NCBI GenBank assembly: GCA_963798745.1
Contig: CAWCUF010000001.1
Span: 434,001-498,000, forward strand
Direction: 5' to 3'
Source of the DNA: Prado023 sp963798745
Lineage (GTDB): Bacteria > Actinomycetota > Actinomycetes > S36-B12 > CAIYMF01
Length of the DNA stretch: 64,000 nucleotides
This document shows positions 51,627 through 59,961 of the stretch, piece after piece. Under the pieces are notes generated by a model. It was not told the origin of the DNA. It made no database searches and saw nothing but the letters and a program-made list of their open reading frames with translations. Positions within the stretch are counted from its first letter, which is position 1, and each line of letters begins with the position of its first letter. A program made the position numbers and the translations under genes.

Positions 51627-52991
51627 ATGAGCGTCGCTGAGCTGGACCTGTCGGTGTCGGGGGGTAGCACCCCGTTCGATCGGACGCCGCCTGCGGATAT
51701 GGCTGCGGAGGCGGCGGTGCTGGGTGCGATGTTGTTGAGCAAGGACGCGATCGCGGATGTGGTCGAGTCGTTGAAGGTCGATGATTTCTACCGGCCGGCG
51801 CATGCGTCGGTGTATGCCGCGATCCTGGATCTGTACGGTCGTGGGGAGCCCGCGGATGCGGTGATGGTGGCCGGGGAACTGACGAAGTCGGGGGAGATCT
51901 CACGGATCGGTGGGGCGTCGTACCTGCACACATTGGTATCCAGTGTGCCGACGGCGGCGAACGCGTCGTACTACGCGGCGATCGTGTCCGAACGGGCGGT
52001 GCTGCGTCGGATGGTGGGCGCGGGCACGCGGATCGTGCAGATGGGGTACGCGGCGGAGGGGGATGTGTATGACTTGGTGGATCGGGCGCAGGCGGAGGTC
52101 TATGACCTGACCTCGGGGCGGATGAGTGAGGACTACGCCCCGTTGCGGGACTTGTTCGATGGGACGTTGAACGAGATCGAGGCGATCGCCTCGCATGGTG
52201 GGCAGATGGTGGGGGTGCCCACCGGGTTCGCGGATCTGGATGCGCTGACCAACGGGTTGCACGGGGGGCAGTTGGTGATCATCGCCGCCCGGCCGGCGAT
52301 CGGTAAGTCGACGTTGGGGTTGGACCTGGCCCGGTCGGCCAGCATCCACAACAACCTGACCAGTGTGATCTTCTCCTTGGAGATGGCGCGCAATGAGATC
52401 GTGATGCGGTTGATGAGCGCGGAGGCGCAGGTGCCGTTGGCGCACATGCGGTCGGGGACGATGTCGGATGCCGATTGGCAGAAGTTGGCGCGCAAGTCGG
52501 GGTCGATCGTCGATGCGCCGATGTTCATCGACGACTCTCCGAACATGTCGATGATGGAGATCCGGGCCAAGTGCCGGCGGTTGAAGCAGAAGCAGGACCT
52601 GCGGTTGGTGATCGTGGACTACCTGCAGTTGATGAGTTCGGGGAAGAAGGTGGAGTCCCGTCAGCAGGAGGTGGCCGAGTTCTCGAGGGCGTTGAAGTTG
52701 TTGGCCAAGGAGTTGGATGTGCCGGTGATCGCGATCGCGCAGCTCAATCGTGGCCCGGAGCAGCGCCAGGACAAGAAGCCGATGATGAGTGACCTGCGCG
52801 AGTCGGGGTCGTTGGAGCAGGACGCCGACGTGGTGATCCTGCTCAACCGGGAGGACGCCTATGAGAAGGAGTCCCCCCGCGCCGGGGAGGCTGACTTCAT
52901 CGTCGCCAAGCACCGCAACGGCCCCACCGCCACGATCACCGTGGCCTTCCAGGGCCACTACAGCCGCTTCGTCGACATGGCCGCCATGTAA
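51627..52991 (+). CDS. dnaB: Replicative DNA helicase DnaB
   Basis: A 454-residue hexameric 5'-3' helicase of the replication fork. The N-terminal domain starts PADMAAEAAVLGAMLL; the RecA-like domain has Walker A ARPAIGKST (about residues 221-229), Walker B IVDYLQLM, and DLRESGSLEQDADVV. No intein is present. AGGGAGGG is the ribosome site. Codon use is unusual: from the start to about 52780 leucine is mostly TTG and many codons end in G, while the last 70 codons use CTG/CTC and C-ending codons like neighbouring genes. Confidence 0.97.
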   Translation: MSVAELDLSVSGGSTPFDRTPPADMAAEAAVLGAMLLSKDAIADVVESLKVDDFYRPAHASVYAAILDLYGRGEPADAVMVAGELTKSGEISRIGGASYLHTLVSSVPTAANASYYAAIVSERAVLRRMVGAGTRIVQMGYAAEGDVYDLVDRAQAEVYDLTSGRMSEDYAPLRDLFDGTLNEIEAIASHGGQMVGVPTGFADLDALTNGLHGGQLVIIAARPAIGKSTLGLDLARSASIHNNLTSVIFSLEMARNEIVMRLMSAEAQVPLAHMRSGTMSDADWQKLARKSGSIVDAPMFIDDSPNMSMMEIRAKCRRLKQKQDLRLVIVDYLQLMSSGKKVESRQQEVAEFSRALKLLAKELDVPVIAIAQLNRGPEQRQDKKPMMSDLRESGSLEQDADVVILLNREDAYEKESPRAGEADFIVAKHRNGPTATITVAFQGHYSRFVDMAAM

Positions 52992-53146
52992 CAGATAGTG
53001 TTTTGCGTAGTTTGTATGGGTTTTCTTCGCCGTGGGTCCGGTGTCTGATCCCCAGGGGCCGGGGATGCGAGCGCGGGGTACGTGAATTCGGAGGCTGGCG
53101 GCGCGGGGCCCTGGCGGCCGCATCGGGAGCGCGTGCATCTGTGTGC

Positions 53147-53518
53147 TCAGGCGTGTTGGACGCAGGTCCTCGCGGTTGTTCGCACTTCCAGCCGTGCCGG
53201 ATCGATCGATCGGCCGCACACCTCGCAGACTCCGTACGTTCCGGCCAACACGCGTTCGATGGCAGCGTCGACCTCCTGCACGTGGTCGCGTGCCTGCCGT
53301 GTCAGCGCCGACAGCTGGGCGCGTTCGTAGGCGATCGTCTGGCCCTCTGGGTCGTGTTCGTCATCGGCATTGGAGTCTCGCGAAGCTGCGATGAGCGCCG
53401 CGATGTCCGCCTCCAGATGTGAGACATGACGACGCAGGTCGTCGCGTTGTTCGCGCAGCCGTGCGGCCGCGCGGACACGCCCGGACACCCCATCATGGCT
53501 GGGAGTCGGTGACGACAT
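53147..53518 (-). CDS. TraR/DksA-type zinc finger protein
   Basis: A 123-residue protein with an N-terminal coiled coil (LREQRDDLRRHVSHLEADIAALIA) and a DksA/TraR zinc finger region (GTYGVCEVCGRSIDPARLEV...TCVQHA). DksA-like proteins bind RNA polymerase through the secondary channel; small actinobacterial versions are poorly studied. The second metal pair is CxxH instead of CxxC, so metal binding may be altered. GGAGG precedes the ATG. Convergent with dnaB; the 155-bp gap between is locally AT-rich with no gene. Confidence 0.82.
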   Translation of the reverse strand: MSSPTPSHDGVSGRVRAAARLREQRDDLRRHVSHLEADIAALIAASRDSNADDEHDPEGQTIAYERAQLSALTRQARDHVQEVDAAIERVLAGTYGVCEVCGRSIDPARLEVRTTARTCVQHA

Positions 53519-53851
53519 GAGTTGCCTCCGTTCGGGAGTACGTCTGCGACGGTGCACAGCATGCACCTGAGCCACACGCCCTCAGGGTGTTGGGGTCCGC
53601 CCGGGGCCTGGGCTGCGACCAGCATCCACATCCTCCGTGACGGAGGGTTCGAGGTGCTGGCCTGGCGGACGGCAGGCCGATCTCCGACCTGCCCCGGTTG
53701 CCATGGTGCGCCTGCCCCAACTCGACCACGCCCACGAGGTCGCTCGCGCCGTTCGAGGTGGACGCCAGCTGCGCCGCCTACGACACGCACCCGCTCGACG
53801 AACCAGACGAGTGGGGGGACTTGGCCTCCTTCCTCGTCCAGTCGCAGCCTC

Positions 53852-54203
53852 GTGAGCGACCTACCCGCACGTGGGGACGGGTGGGTGGTGCGAGGTGCCT
53901 GAGATCGGGCGCAGACCAGTGGTCGTGCTCTCTCGTGACGCCGTGATCCCGCGCCATCGCCGCGCGCTGATCGCACCGTGCATGACCACCATCCGACACC
54001 CGCCCAGCGAAGTCCTCCTCGAACCCGGCGAGGACCCGGTGCCCTTTCGCTCGGCAGTCAACCTGGACTCGGTCGAGAGCGTTTCGATCGCGATCCTCGT
54101 CGAACGCCTGGGCCGGGTGGCCAACCATCGAATACGCCAGATCTGCGCTGCCCTCGCCGTCGCCGTGAACTGCGCAGACGGAGCCACCGCCGCTCATTGG
54201 TGA
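53852..54203 (+). pseudogene. MazF/PemK-type toxin, frameshifted near its N-terminus
   Basis: MazF endoribonuclease toxin interrupted by a +1 shift. From GTG 53852 one frame reads SDLPARGDGW; from about 53886 the next frame reads WCEVPEIGRRPVVVLSRD and continues to 54203 (AVNLDSVESVSIAILVERLG, RIRQICAALAVAVNC). Deleting one G in the GGG at 53883-53885 joins them as RGDGWWCEVPEIGRRP, the normal MazF start. The upstream sequence 53770-53850 encodes HPLDEPDEWGDLASF, like the C-terminal end of small partner antitoxins, but no complete antitoxin ORF is visible. Either a sequencing error or a decayed toxin-antitoxin module. Confidence 0.75.
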
Positions 54204-54556
54204 CGGGTCTCTTGCCGACGGTGCCAGGGATGGTGCGGGTGAGGGCTTCAGAGCGCGTAGGGGGTGCGGCTCCTCGTGACCCGTGGTGTGGCGCGTTCAC
54301 CGCGATGGGCGCTGTCTTCGCCGTACTGCCCGGGGCTGACACAGGGCCGGTGTACACCGAAGGCGACCGACGGGTCTGCCGAGGTGTGTTTCGAACGCGG
54401 CGGGTCGATGTGGTTGGGCTCCAGGAGGTCAGTGGCGAGCGGGTGCGCGCAGGTGCTCAAGGCTTGTTGTCGCGGGCTCAGCGAGCGCATGTCTGTGGTG
54501 TTGCCGGTATCGGCGCCAGGCTGCACTCTGAAGCCCTCGACCGGGCGGAGGGCCCA
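54204..54556. other. Gene-free interval
   Basis: 353 bp between the broken toxin and the DHFR-like gene. Reading frames on both strands show no recognisable domain, promoter or repeat. It may be a decayed gene in this accessory patch. Confidence 0.5.
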
Positions 54557-55123
54557 ATGGGCAAGCTGATCTACGCGGCCAACATCTCGCTGGACGGATT
54601 CCTGGAGGACGAGACGGGTTCGTTCGACTGGTCCGTGCCTGATGAGCAGGTGCACGCGTTCTGGAACGAGCACGAGCGGCATATCGGCACGTCGCTCTAC
54701 GGGCGCCGCATGTACGAGACGATGCGCGTCTGGGAGAGCGACGACTGGTTGACCGACGAGCCTGCTGTGGTCCGCGAGTACGCCAGCATCTGGCGTGACA
54801 CCGACAAGATCGTCTACTCCTCCTCGCTCACCGACGTCTCGACGGCGCGCACGACGATCGAGCGGACGTTCGAGCCGGAGGCGGTGCGAGCGCTCAAGGA
54901 AGCTTCCGGCTCGGATCTGAGCATCGGAGGCGCAGGAATAGCGGCGCAGGCATTCGGGCACGGTCTGGTCGACGAGTGCGTGCTGCTGCTCTGCCCGGTG
55001 ATCGTGGGCGGCGGGAAGCCAGCGCTACCTCGGGGCGTACGAGTCAACCTCGAGCTGCTGGACCAGCGACGATTCGCCAACGGCGTCATCTACGTTCACC
55101 ACGCGGTCCGCAATCCCGGCTGA
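54557..55123 (+). CDS. Dihydrofolate reductase-like (RibD C-terminal) protein
   Basis: A 188-residue member of the RibD_C/DHFR-like family (KLIYAANISLDGFLEDETGSFDW; SIGGAGIAAQAFGHGLVDECVL; CPVIVGGGKPALP). These are NADPH-binding reductases, often of unknown substrate and distinct from essential DHFR. GGAGGG lies upstream of the ATG. The nearby genes give no clear pathway. Confidence 0.88.
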   Translation: MGKLIYAANISLDGFLEDETGSFDWSVPDEQVHAFWNEHERHIGTSLYGRRMYETMRVWESDDWLTDEPAVVREYASIWRDTDKIVYSSSLTDVSTARTTIERTFEPEAVRALKEASGSDLSIGGAGIAAQAFGHGLVDECVLLLCPVIVGGGKPALPRGVRVNLELLDQRRFANGVIYVHHAVRNPG

Positions 55124-55285
55124 GGAGAACCCGCGACCGACGGCGAAGGTGCGGCGGGCTTCCGCGGCAGCGACGATCCGTCGATGCCCGGGTCCCGCGT
55201 GGGGGGACGCCGGACCGGCGGCGGCTCGGACAAGTTGACCTACCTCCGCGGTCCCAGCGGGATCCCGTGATGCTCGCCGAGGAGC

Positions 55286-55471
55286 TCAAGGAGCCGGGGT
55301 GACGCTGAACAGGTCGCCGGGTTGGCAGTCCAGTGCGTCGCACAGGGCGGTCAGGGTGGTGAATCGGATGGCGCGGGCGTGGTTGTTCTTCAGGATGGAC
55401 AGGTTGACCAGGCTCAGGCCCATCCGTTCGGCGAGTTCGGTCTGGGTGATGCCGCGCTCGACCAGCAGGGG
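55286..55471 (-). pseudogene. XRE family HTH regulator, N-terminus truncated by a stop
   Basis: A 61-codon frame encoding most of a Cro/C1-type HTH: GITQTELAERMGLSLVNLSIL, then IRFTTLTALCDALDCQPGDLF, the hallmark of the YozG-like regulators. Upstream is an in-frame TAA (minus strand of 55472-55474) and no start codon before the HTH; the normal first 10-15 residues are missing. It is therefore truncated, frameshifted or misread. Such regulators usually pair with a DUF2975 membrane protein, which is absent here. Confidence 0.7.
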
Positions 55472-55531
55472 TTAGGTCTTGACAGGGCCGCCACGGATCG
55501 TGCCCGGGCATCCCCGTGAGCCGGATCCCCC

Positions 55532-56953
55532 TCAGGCAGGTCCGGGGCGTCCGGTGTAGGCCACTGCGAGCCTGAACACGGCCCACAGCACACCGGTGAC
55601 GGCAGTGGCGATCAGCGCCAGGCCGAAGTCGGGCGCGAACAGCCTGATCGTGCCGATCGGCGCGCCTCCCACTCTCGGTACCAGGATGACGATGGCCCAC
55701 GCCGCGACGAGGGTGGTGAGCAGTGGGAACCACAGGCTGAAGCGGCCGGAGAAGCCCGACGCCGACTTGGCGCGGATCGCGGCGCGGTACCGCCACGCCC
55801 AGACCATGGCGAGCAGGTAGACGATCGGCAGGGCCACGAGCGAGATGAACAGGAGCTTCTGCCAGATGCGGGAGCCCTCGCCGTCGTAGTCCAGGCCCAG
55901 CGCCCGGGCGGTGACGCCTTGGCTCAGTTGGGCCGTCTCCCCGAAGCCCAGCCCACTGCCGCCGTTGACCAGCACGACCACCCCGCTGTCCTGGGCTGGG
56001 ACCATCGTCGCGAGCGTTTCCACACCGGGAGTCGATCCGGAATGCCACACAGTCCGGTTGGCTGGATCGATGAACCAACCGAAGCCGTAGTAGGGCGATG
56101 CTGCGCCGGCCGGGCGCATCATCTGCGCCTTGCCCTCGGCGCTGAGCACGTCATCCTGACCGTTCATCATCAGTTGCAGGTAGCGCGCCAGGTCGTTGGC
56201 GCTGGCGATGATCCCGCCCTGCGGGGCGGTTGCCCGGTCGGTCGAGTTGTCGGGCAGTGGTCGTTTGGTGCCGAACCACGGCCGGTGCCCGGTGGCCATG
56301 TCCTCGTGGACCTCGCCGTCGGCCACGAAGCTGTGCTCCATCCCGACCGGGTCCAGGATCTGGGTGCCGATGTAGGTCTGGTAGTCCTGGCCGCTGACGA
56401 CTTCGATCAGCCGGCCGAGGATCTGGTAGTTCGTGTTCGAGTACTCCCACCGTTCACCCGGCTCGTAGGCCGGGGATACGTCGACCAACCCGTCCACCTG
56501 GCGCTCGAGCTCATCGCTGCCGCCAACGGTGTCCGCGTGCGAGCTGTTGCCCTGCAGTGTGGAGAAGCCACTCGTGTGGCTGAGCAACTGGCGGATGGTG
56601 ACGGCGCCGGCGGGCTTGCCCGAGAAGCCGTCGAGGTAGCGCGAGAGCTCAGCATCCAGATCGACCCGGCCAGCCTCGACCAGCTGCATCACGGCCAGCG
56701 CGGTGAAGCTCTTGGAGATCGAGCCGGTCACGAACGGCGTGTCCGCCGTGACCGGCGCGTCGCCACCAGTTCTGAGCACACCGCGCGCTCCCACCGAAGC
56801 GATCTCGCCCTCGGTCACGACGGCGTAGGCCAAACCCGGTACCCCGGAGGCGGGCATCTCAGTGTCGATGAACTCCTCGATCGACCCGTCCGGGACACTT
56901 CCAGGGACGAGAAGATTCGCGCCGAGTACAACGCCGGCGAGCAATCGCCACAT
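55532..56953 (-). CDS. Serine beta-lactamase-like (class C fold) membrane hydrolase
   Basis: A 473-residue protein: signal, a beta-lactamase-related domain (about 25-350) with SISK (catalytic Ser-x-x-Lys), YSN (the Tyr-x-Asn motif) and WHSGSTPG near the third motif, then four membrane segments (about 375-470). Family members hydrolyse D-amino-acid peptides, esters or beta-lactams; substrate unknown. AGGAG precedes the ATG. A gene of the same type with a C-terminal membrane part is found in many actinobacteria and Bacillus. It is 60 bp from the XRE fragment. Confidence 0.88.
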   Translation of the reverse strand: MWRLLAGVVLGANLLVPGSVPDGSIEEFIDTEMPASGVPGLAYAVVTEGEIASVGARGVLRTGGDAPVTADTPFVTGSISKSFTALAVMQLVEAGRVDLDAELSRYLDGFSGKPAGAVTIRQLLSHTSGFSTLQGNSSHADTVGGSDELERQVDGLVDVSPAYEPGERWEYSNTNYQILGRLIEVVSGQDYQTYIGTQILDPVGMEHSFVADGEVHEDMATGHRPWFGTKRPLPDNSTDRATAPQGGIIASANDLARYLQLMMNGQDDVLSAEGKAQMMRPAGAASPYYGFGWFIDPANRTVWHSGSTPGVETLATMVPAQDSGVVVLVNGGSGLGFGETAQLSQGVTARALGLDYDGEGSRIWQKLLFISLVALPIVYLLAMVWAWRYRAAIRAKSASGFSGRFSLWFPLLTTLVAAWAIVILVPRVGGAPIGTIRLFAPDFGLALIATAVTGVLWAVFRLAVAYTGRPGPA

Positions 56954-57013
56954 GGTTCCTTCTCCTGTCTTCGGTGATGGTCCAGGCGGTCGCCGCTGGT
57001 CCGGCAGTGGGCG

Positions 57014-58039
57014 TCATGGCCTGACCTTGATGACCGCCTTGCCCGTGAGTGCGCCGGCCGCCATCGCTTCGATGGCCTGTGGAACCTCCTCGAGTGTGAA
57101 CTGCCGGCTGATCGCAGGAGTCACCGCGCCGCGGGCCAGGTGCTCGGCGAGCGTCTCGATGGAGTCCAGCGACTCGCTGCTCATGAAGAACGCAAGTCGC
57201 TGCGCGACGAAGGGCGAGAGCGCCGCCGCGCGCAGTTGGCGTCCGATGCCGCCGGTCAGGCGGTCGCCGTCCTCGCCACCGACGATCACGAGCGTGCCCG
57301 TCGGGGTCAGGGCCCGTCGTAGGCGGGTGAGCTTGTTGCGTCCTCCGGTGTCGATGATGAGGTCGTATCGCTGCCCGCTGTCATCGACGTCCTGCGTGGT
57401 GTAGTCGATGACGTGGTCGGCGCCCAGGGCTCGGACGGCGTCGAGCTTGCTGGTGCGCGCGACTCCGGTGACAGTGGCCCCGAGCGCCTTGGCCAACTGG
57501 ACAGTGAACGAGCCGACCCCGCCGGAGGCACCGATCACCAGGACGTGCTGGCCCGGCTCGAGACGGCCGACGGTGGTCAGTGCCTGCAGTGCGGTGATGC
57601 CCGAGATCGTGGACGCAGCGGCCTGTTCGTAGGTGACGCTGGAGGGCTTGTGGACGAGCTTGCCCTCCGTCGCTGCCGCGAACTCGGCGTAGGTTCCGGT
57701 GCCGATGCCCAACACGTCGTCGCCCACGGCGAACCGGGTGACCTCAGCGCCGATGGCGACGACGCGACCCGCGACGTCCATGCCTGGCACCGCGTTCCTG
57801 GGTCGGGTGAGGCCGTAGCCCAGGATCCGGATCAGGTAGGGCTTGCCGGTCATGAGGTGCCACACGCCGCGGTCGAGCCCGGCCGCCTCGACCTCGATCA
57901 GGACCTCGTCGTCGGCGATGGTCGGTCGACCGATCGTGCTGACCTCGAGCACGTCGGCTGATCCGTACGCGCTCTGGGTGACGGCTCGCATCATGGTGCC
58001 TGCCAGGAGCTCGGGTGCCCGGGCGTCGTTCGTCTGCAT
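57014..58039 (-). CDS. Zinc-free MDR family NADPH oxidoreductase
   Basis: A 341-residue medium-chain dehydrogenase/reductase of the quinone-oxidoreductase type: GxGxxG-like cofactor motif VLVIGASGGVGSFTVQLAKALGA, then RALGADHVIDY. The zinc-binding cysteines of alcohol dehydrogenases are missing. It likely reduces quinones or enones with NADPH. AGGAGG lies just upstream. Divergent from a TetR regulator with two operators in between, so it is the probable regulated target. Confidence 0.9.
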   Translation of the reverse strand: MQTNDARAPELLAGTMMRAVTQSAYGSADVLEVSTIGRPTIADDEVLIEVEAAGLDRGVWHLMTGKPYLIRILGYGLTRPRNAVPGMDVAGRVVAIGAEVTRFAVGDDVLGIGTGTYAEFAAATEGKLVHKPSSVTYEQAAASTISGITALQALTTVGRLEPGQHVLVIGASGGVGSFTVQLAKALGATVTGVARTSKLDAVRALGADHVIDYTTQDVDDSGQRYDLIIDTGGRNKLTRLRRALTPTGTLVIVGGEDGDRLTGGIGRQLRAAALSPFVAQRLAFFMSSESLDSIETLAEHLARGAVTPAISRQFTLEEVPQAIEAMAAGALTGKAVIKVRP

Positions 58040-58056
58040 CATCGTCCTCCTCGGAT

Positions 58057-58101
58057 CGTACTTTGTACGGGTGGTTGTGGACCATACTCGTACTTAGTAC
58101 G
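58057..58101. promoter_or_regulatory. Two palindromic TetR-type operators
   Basis: CGTACTTTGTACG (58057-58069) and CGTACTTAGTACG (58089-58101) are near-identical 13-bp palindromes, 32 bp centre to centre (about three helical turns). They lie in the 92-bp gap between the divergent oxidoreductase and tetR, the expected position for regulation of both genes. Confidence 0.8.
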
Positions 58102-58131
58102 ATTGGCAAGGAATCCCAGAAGGAGCGCCTG

Positions 58132-58818
58132 ATGGCATCGCATGTCTTGAGCCCGGACTCGCGCAAGCAGCGGCTCACGGTCGACCGCGTCCTCGACGGC
58201 GCCATGGCCCTTGCCGACCACATCGGCGTGCAAGCGCTCACGATTCGCCGGCTCGCTGAGGCAATGGACACGAAGCCGATGACGATCTACCACCACCTCC
58301 CCAGCAAGGACGCGATCCTCGACGGGATGGTCAACCGCGTCTTCGCCCAGATCGACCGACCACCCACCGACCTGGGCTGGAAGCCGGCCATGCGCCACCG
58401 CTGCCTGTCAGCCCGGGAGGTGCTGGGCCGGCACCCGTGGGCCGTGCCCCTGATGGAGTCACGCACCAACCCCGGTCCGGAGACGCTCGGGCACCACGAC
58501 GCCGTGCTGGGCTGCCTGCGCCGAGGCGGCCTGTCGCTGGAGATGACGGCGCACGCCTACGCCCTGCTCGACAGCTACGTCTATGGGTTCGCCCTCCAGG
58601 AGGCGAACCTGCCCGCAATCGGGGGCACGGAGCTGGCCGACCTCGCCGGGAGTCTCATCGAGCCGCTGCCCGACGGGGCCTTCCCCCACCTGACCGAGCT
58701 CACGACCCAACACGTCCTGCAACCCGGCTACCACTTCGGGGCCGAGTTCGAGTTCGGCCTCGACCTCATCCTCGATGGGCTCGAGGGATTGGTTGCTCCA
58801 CTCGACCCTGGCGCCTGA
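58132..58818 (+). CDS. TetR family transcriptional regulator
   Basis: A 228-residue TetR: HTH at about residues 18-60 (LTVDRVLDGAMALADHIGVQALTIRRLAEAM, TIYHHLPSKDAILDGMV) and a C-terminal ligand-binding domain of the TetR_C type. It probably represses the divergent oxidoreductase and itself through the CGTAC-N3-GTACG operators; the inducer is unknown. AAGGAG lies upstream of the ATG. Convergent with the diguanylate cyclase, ending 12 bp away. Confidence 0.93.
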   Translation: MASHVLSPDSRKQRLTVDRVLDGAMALADHIGVQALTIRRLAEAMDTKPMTIYHHLPSKDAILDGMVNRVFAQIDRPPTDLGWKPAMRHRCLSAREVLGRHPWAVPLMESRTNPGPETLGHHDAVLGCLRRGGLSLEMTAHAYALLDSYVYGFALQEANLPAIGGTELADLAGSLIEPLPDGAFPHLTELTTQHVLQPGYHFGAEFEFGLDLILDGLEGLVAPLDPGA

Positions 58819-58830
58819 GGCTGCTGGCAC

Positions 58831-59823
58831 CTACTCCCGCACGCCCCGGGCAGGCCCTTGGTCCTGCCCGCGAGGGCCGGCGCGTCCTCGTTTCGCCCGG
58901 TACATCGCGCGGTCCGCCTGTGCGATCGCGGTGAAGACATCCGGGTCGCCGGGCTCCCAGCTCCCTGCCCCGGACGTCCACGGACACGGCGACGCGGCAC
59001 GCAGCCGCACGAGCATCCCCTGTGCCTGCTGGGGATCGCAGTCGGGCAGGACGATCACGAACTCGTCGCCCCCGATCCTTGCGAGGAGGTCTCCCGGGCG
59101 CAGTTCGGCCGACCAGGCCGCGACCGTGTCCACGAGCAGGGTGTCCCCGGCCGCGTGGCCGTGCCGGTCGTTGACCGACTTGAAGTCGTCCAGGTCGACC
59201 AGGACGACCGTCGTCGGCCTGCCCGCGCGCTGGGCCACTGCACGCACCGAAGGCGCGTGCGCGGCCAGGCCCAGGCGATTCAGAGCCCCGGTCAATGGGT
59301 CGGCCAGGGTCACCTGATGCAGCCGATGCACGAGGAACCGCACGTGCAGGGTGTTGAACACCAGCATTGCGACGAGCAGTAGGGCCAGCCAGGGGCTGAG
59401 CGACAGGGGTTTGATGACGAGCGCTGCCACGTAGACAGCGACGGTGAAGATCAAGAAGCCGGCGAGCCGGCGCAGGGGCAGGGTGTAGCCAGCGAACACC
59501 CCGACGAGGATCATCGCGACGGCGTCGACGATCTGGACCTGCTGGTGGATCGTGATCGCCGCGCTGTAGGCCAACAGCAGCGACGATGCATAGAGCGACG
59601 GATCCAGGGCCACCCTGCCCCGCCGCGGTGCCACGAAGGCCGTGGCGGCGGCGAGCAGCAGCCAGAGCACGCCCAGGAGCGCCTCGGCGCGGTGATCGGA
59701 GTTCGGATCGATCGCCAGCAGCGCGAAGGGGAGGGTCAGCAGCCCCGCGGTCAGCTGCAGGGTCCCGAGCAGCCGGAAGGGCGGCACGCTGTCAACTCCC
59801 CCAGCACGGCCAAGGGCACTCAT
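58831..59823 (-). CDS. Diguanylate cyclase (GGDEF) with N-terminal membrane domain
   Basis: A 330-residue protein with about five membrane segments (residues 20-165) and a GGDEF domain (about 178-315): DPLTGALNRLGL, LVDLDDFKSVNDRHGH and RIGGDEFV are complete, so it should make cyclic di-GMP. RPGD lies exactly five residues before GGDEF, an RxxD inhibitory site for product feedback. No EAL domain. The ATG follows TACCGT by 7 nt (leaderless). The 138-bp gap to the mnhG end shows no gene. Confidence 0.92.
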   Translation of the reverse strand: MSALGRAGGVDSVPPFRLLGTLQLTAGLLTLPFALLAIDPNSDHRAEALLGVLWLLLAAATAFVAPRRGRVALDPSLYASSLLLAYSAAITIHQQVQIVDAVAMILVGVFAGYTLPLRRLAGFLIFTVAVYVAALVIKPLSLSPWLALLLVAMLVFNTLHVRFLVHRLHQVTLADPLTGALNRLGLAAHAPSVRAVAQRAGRPTTVVLVDLDDFKSVNDRHGHAAGDTLLVDTVAAWSAELRPGDLLARIGGDEFVIVLPDCDPQQAQGMLVRLRAASPCPWTSGAGSWEPGDPDVFTAIAQADRAMYRAKRGRAGPRGQDQGPARGVRE

Positions 59824-59961
59824 TGGAACGACGGTACCGCGCCCGCGCGGCGCGGCAAGGGGCGGCTGGGCGCTGGTCGCATCGCGCTGACGTGAAGGCC
59901 CGCGACCCCGGTCGCCGTGGCTGTCACCGCAGACGACGTGGCGCCCGGATGGCTCAGGCAC

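Noticed and set aside
51627..52991. Intein inside dnaB, which is common in actinobacteria
   Set aside because: The helicase reads through continuously at normal length with no splicing motifs.
53522..53902. A 126-codon plus-strand frame as a full antitoxin gene
   Set aside because: Its translation is Pro/Arg/Thr-rich without a ribbon-helix-helix or other antitoxin fold; only a short DEPDEWGDL-like segment in another frame resembles an antitoxin end.
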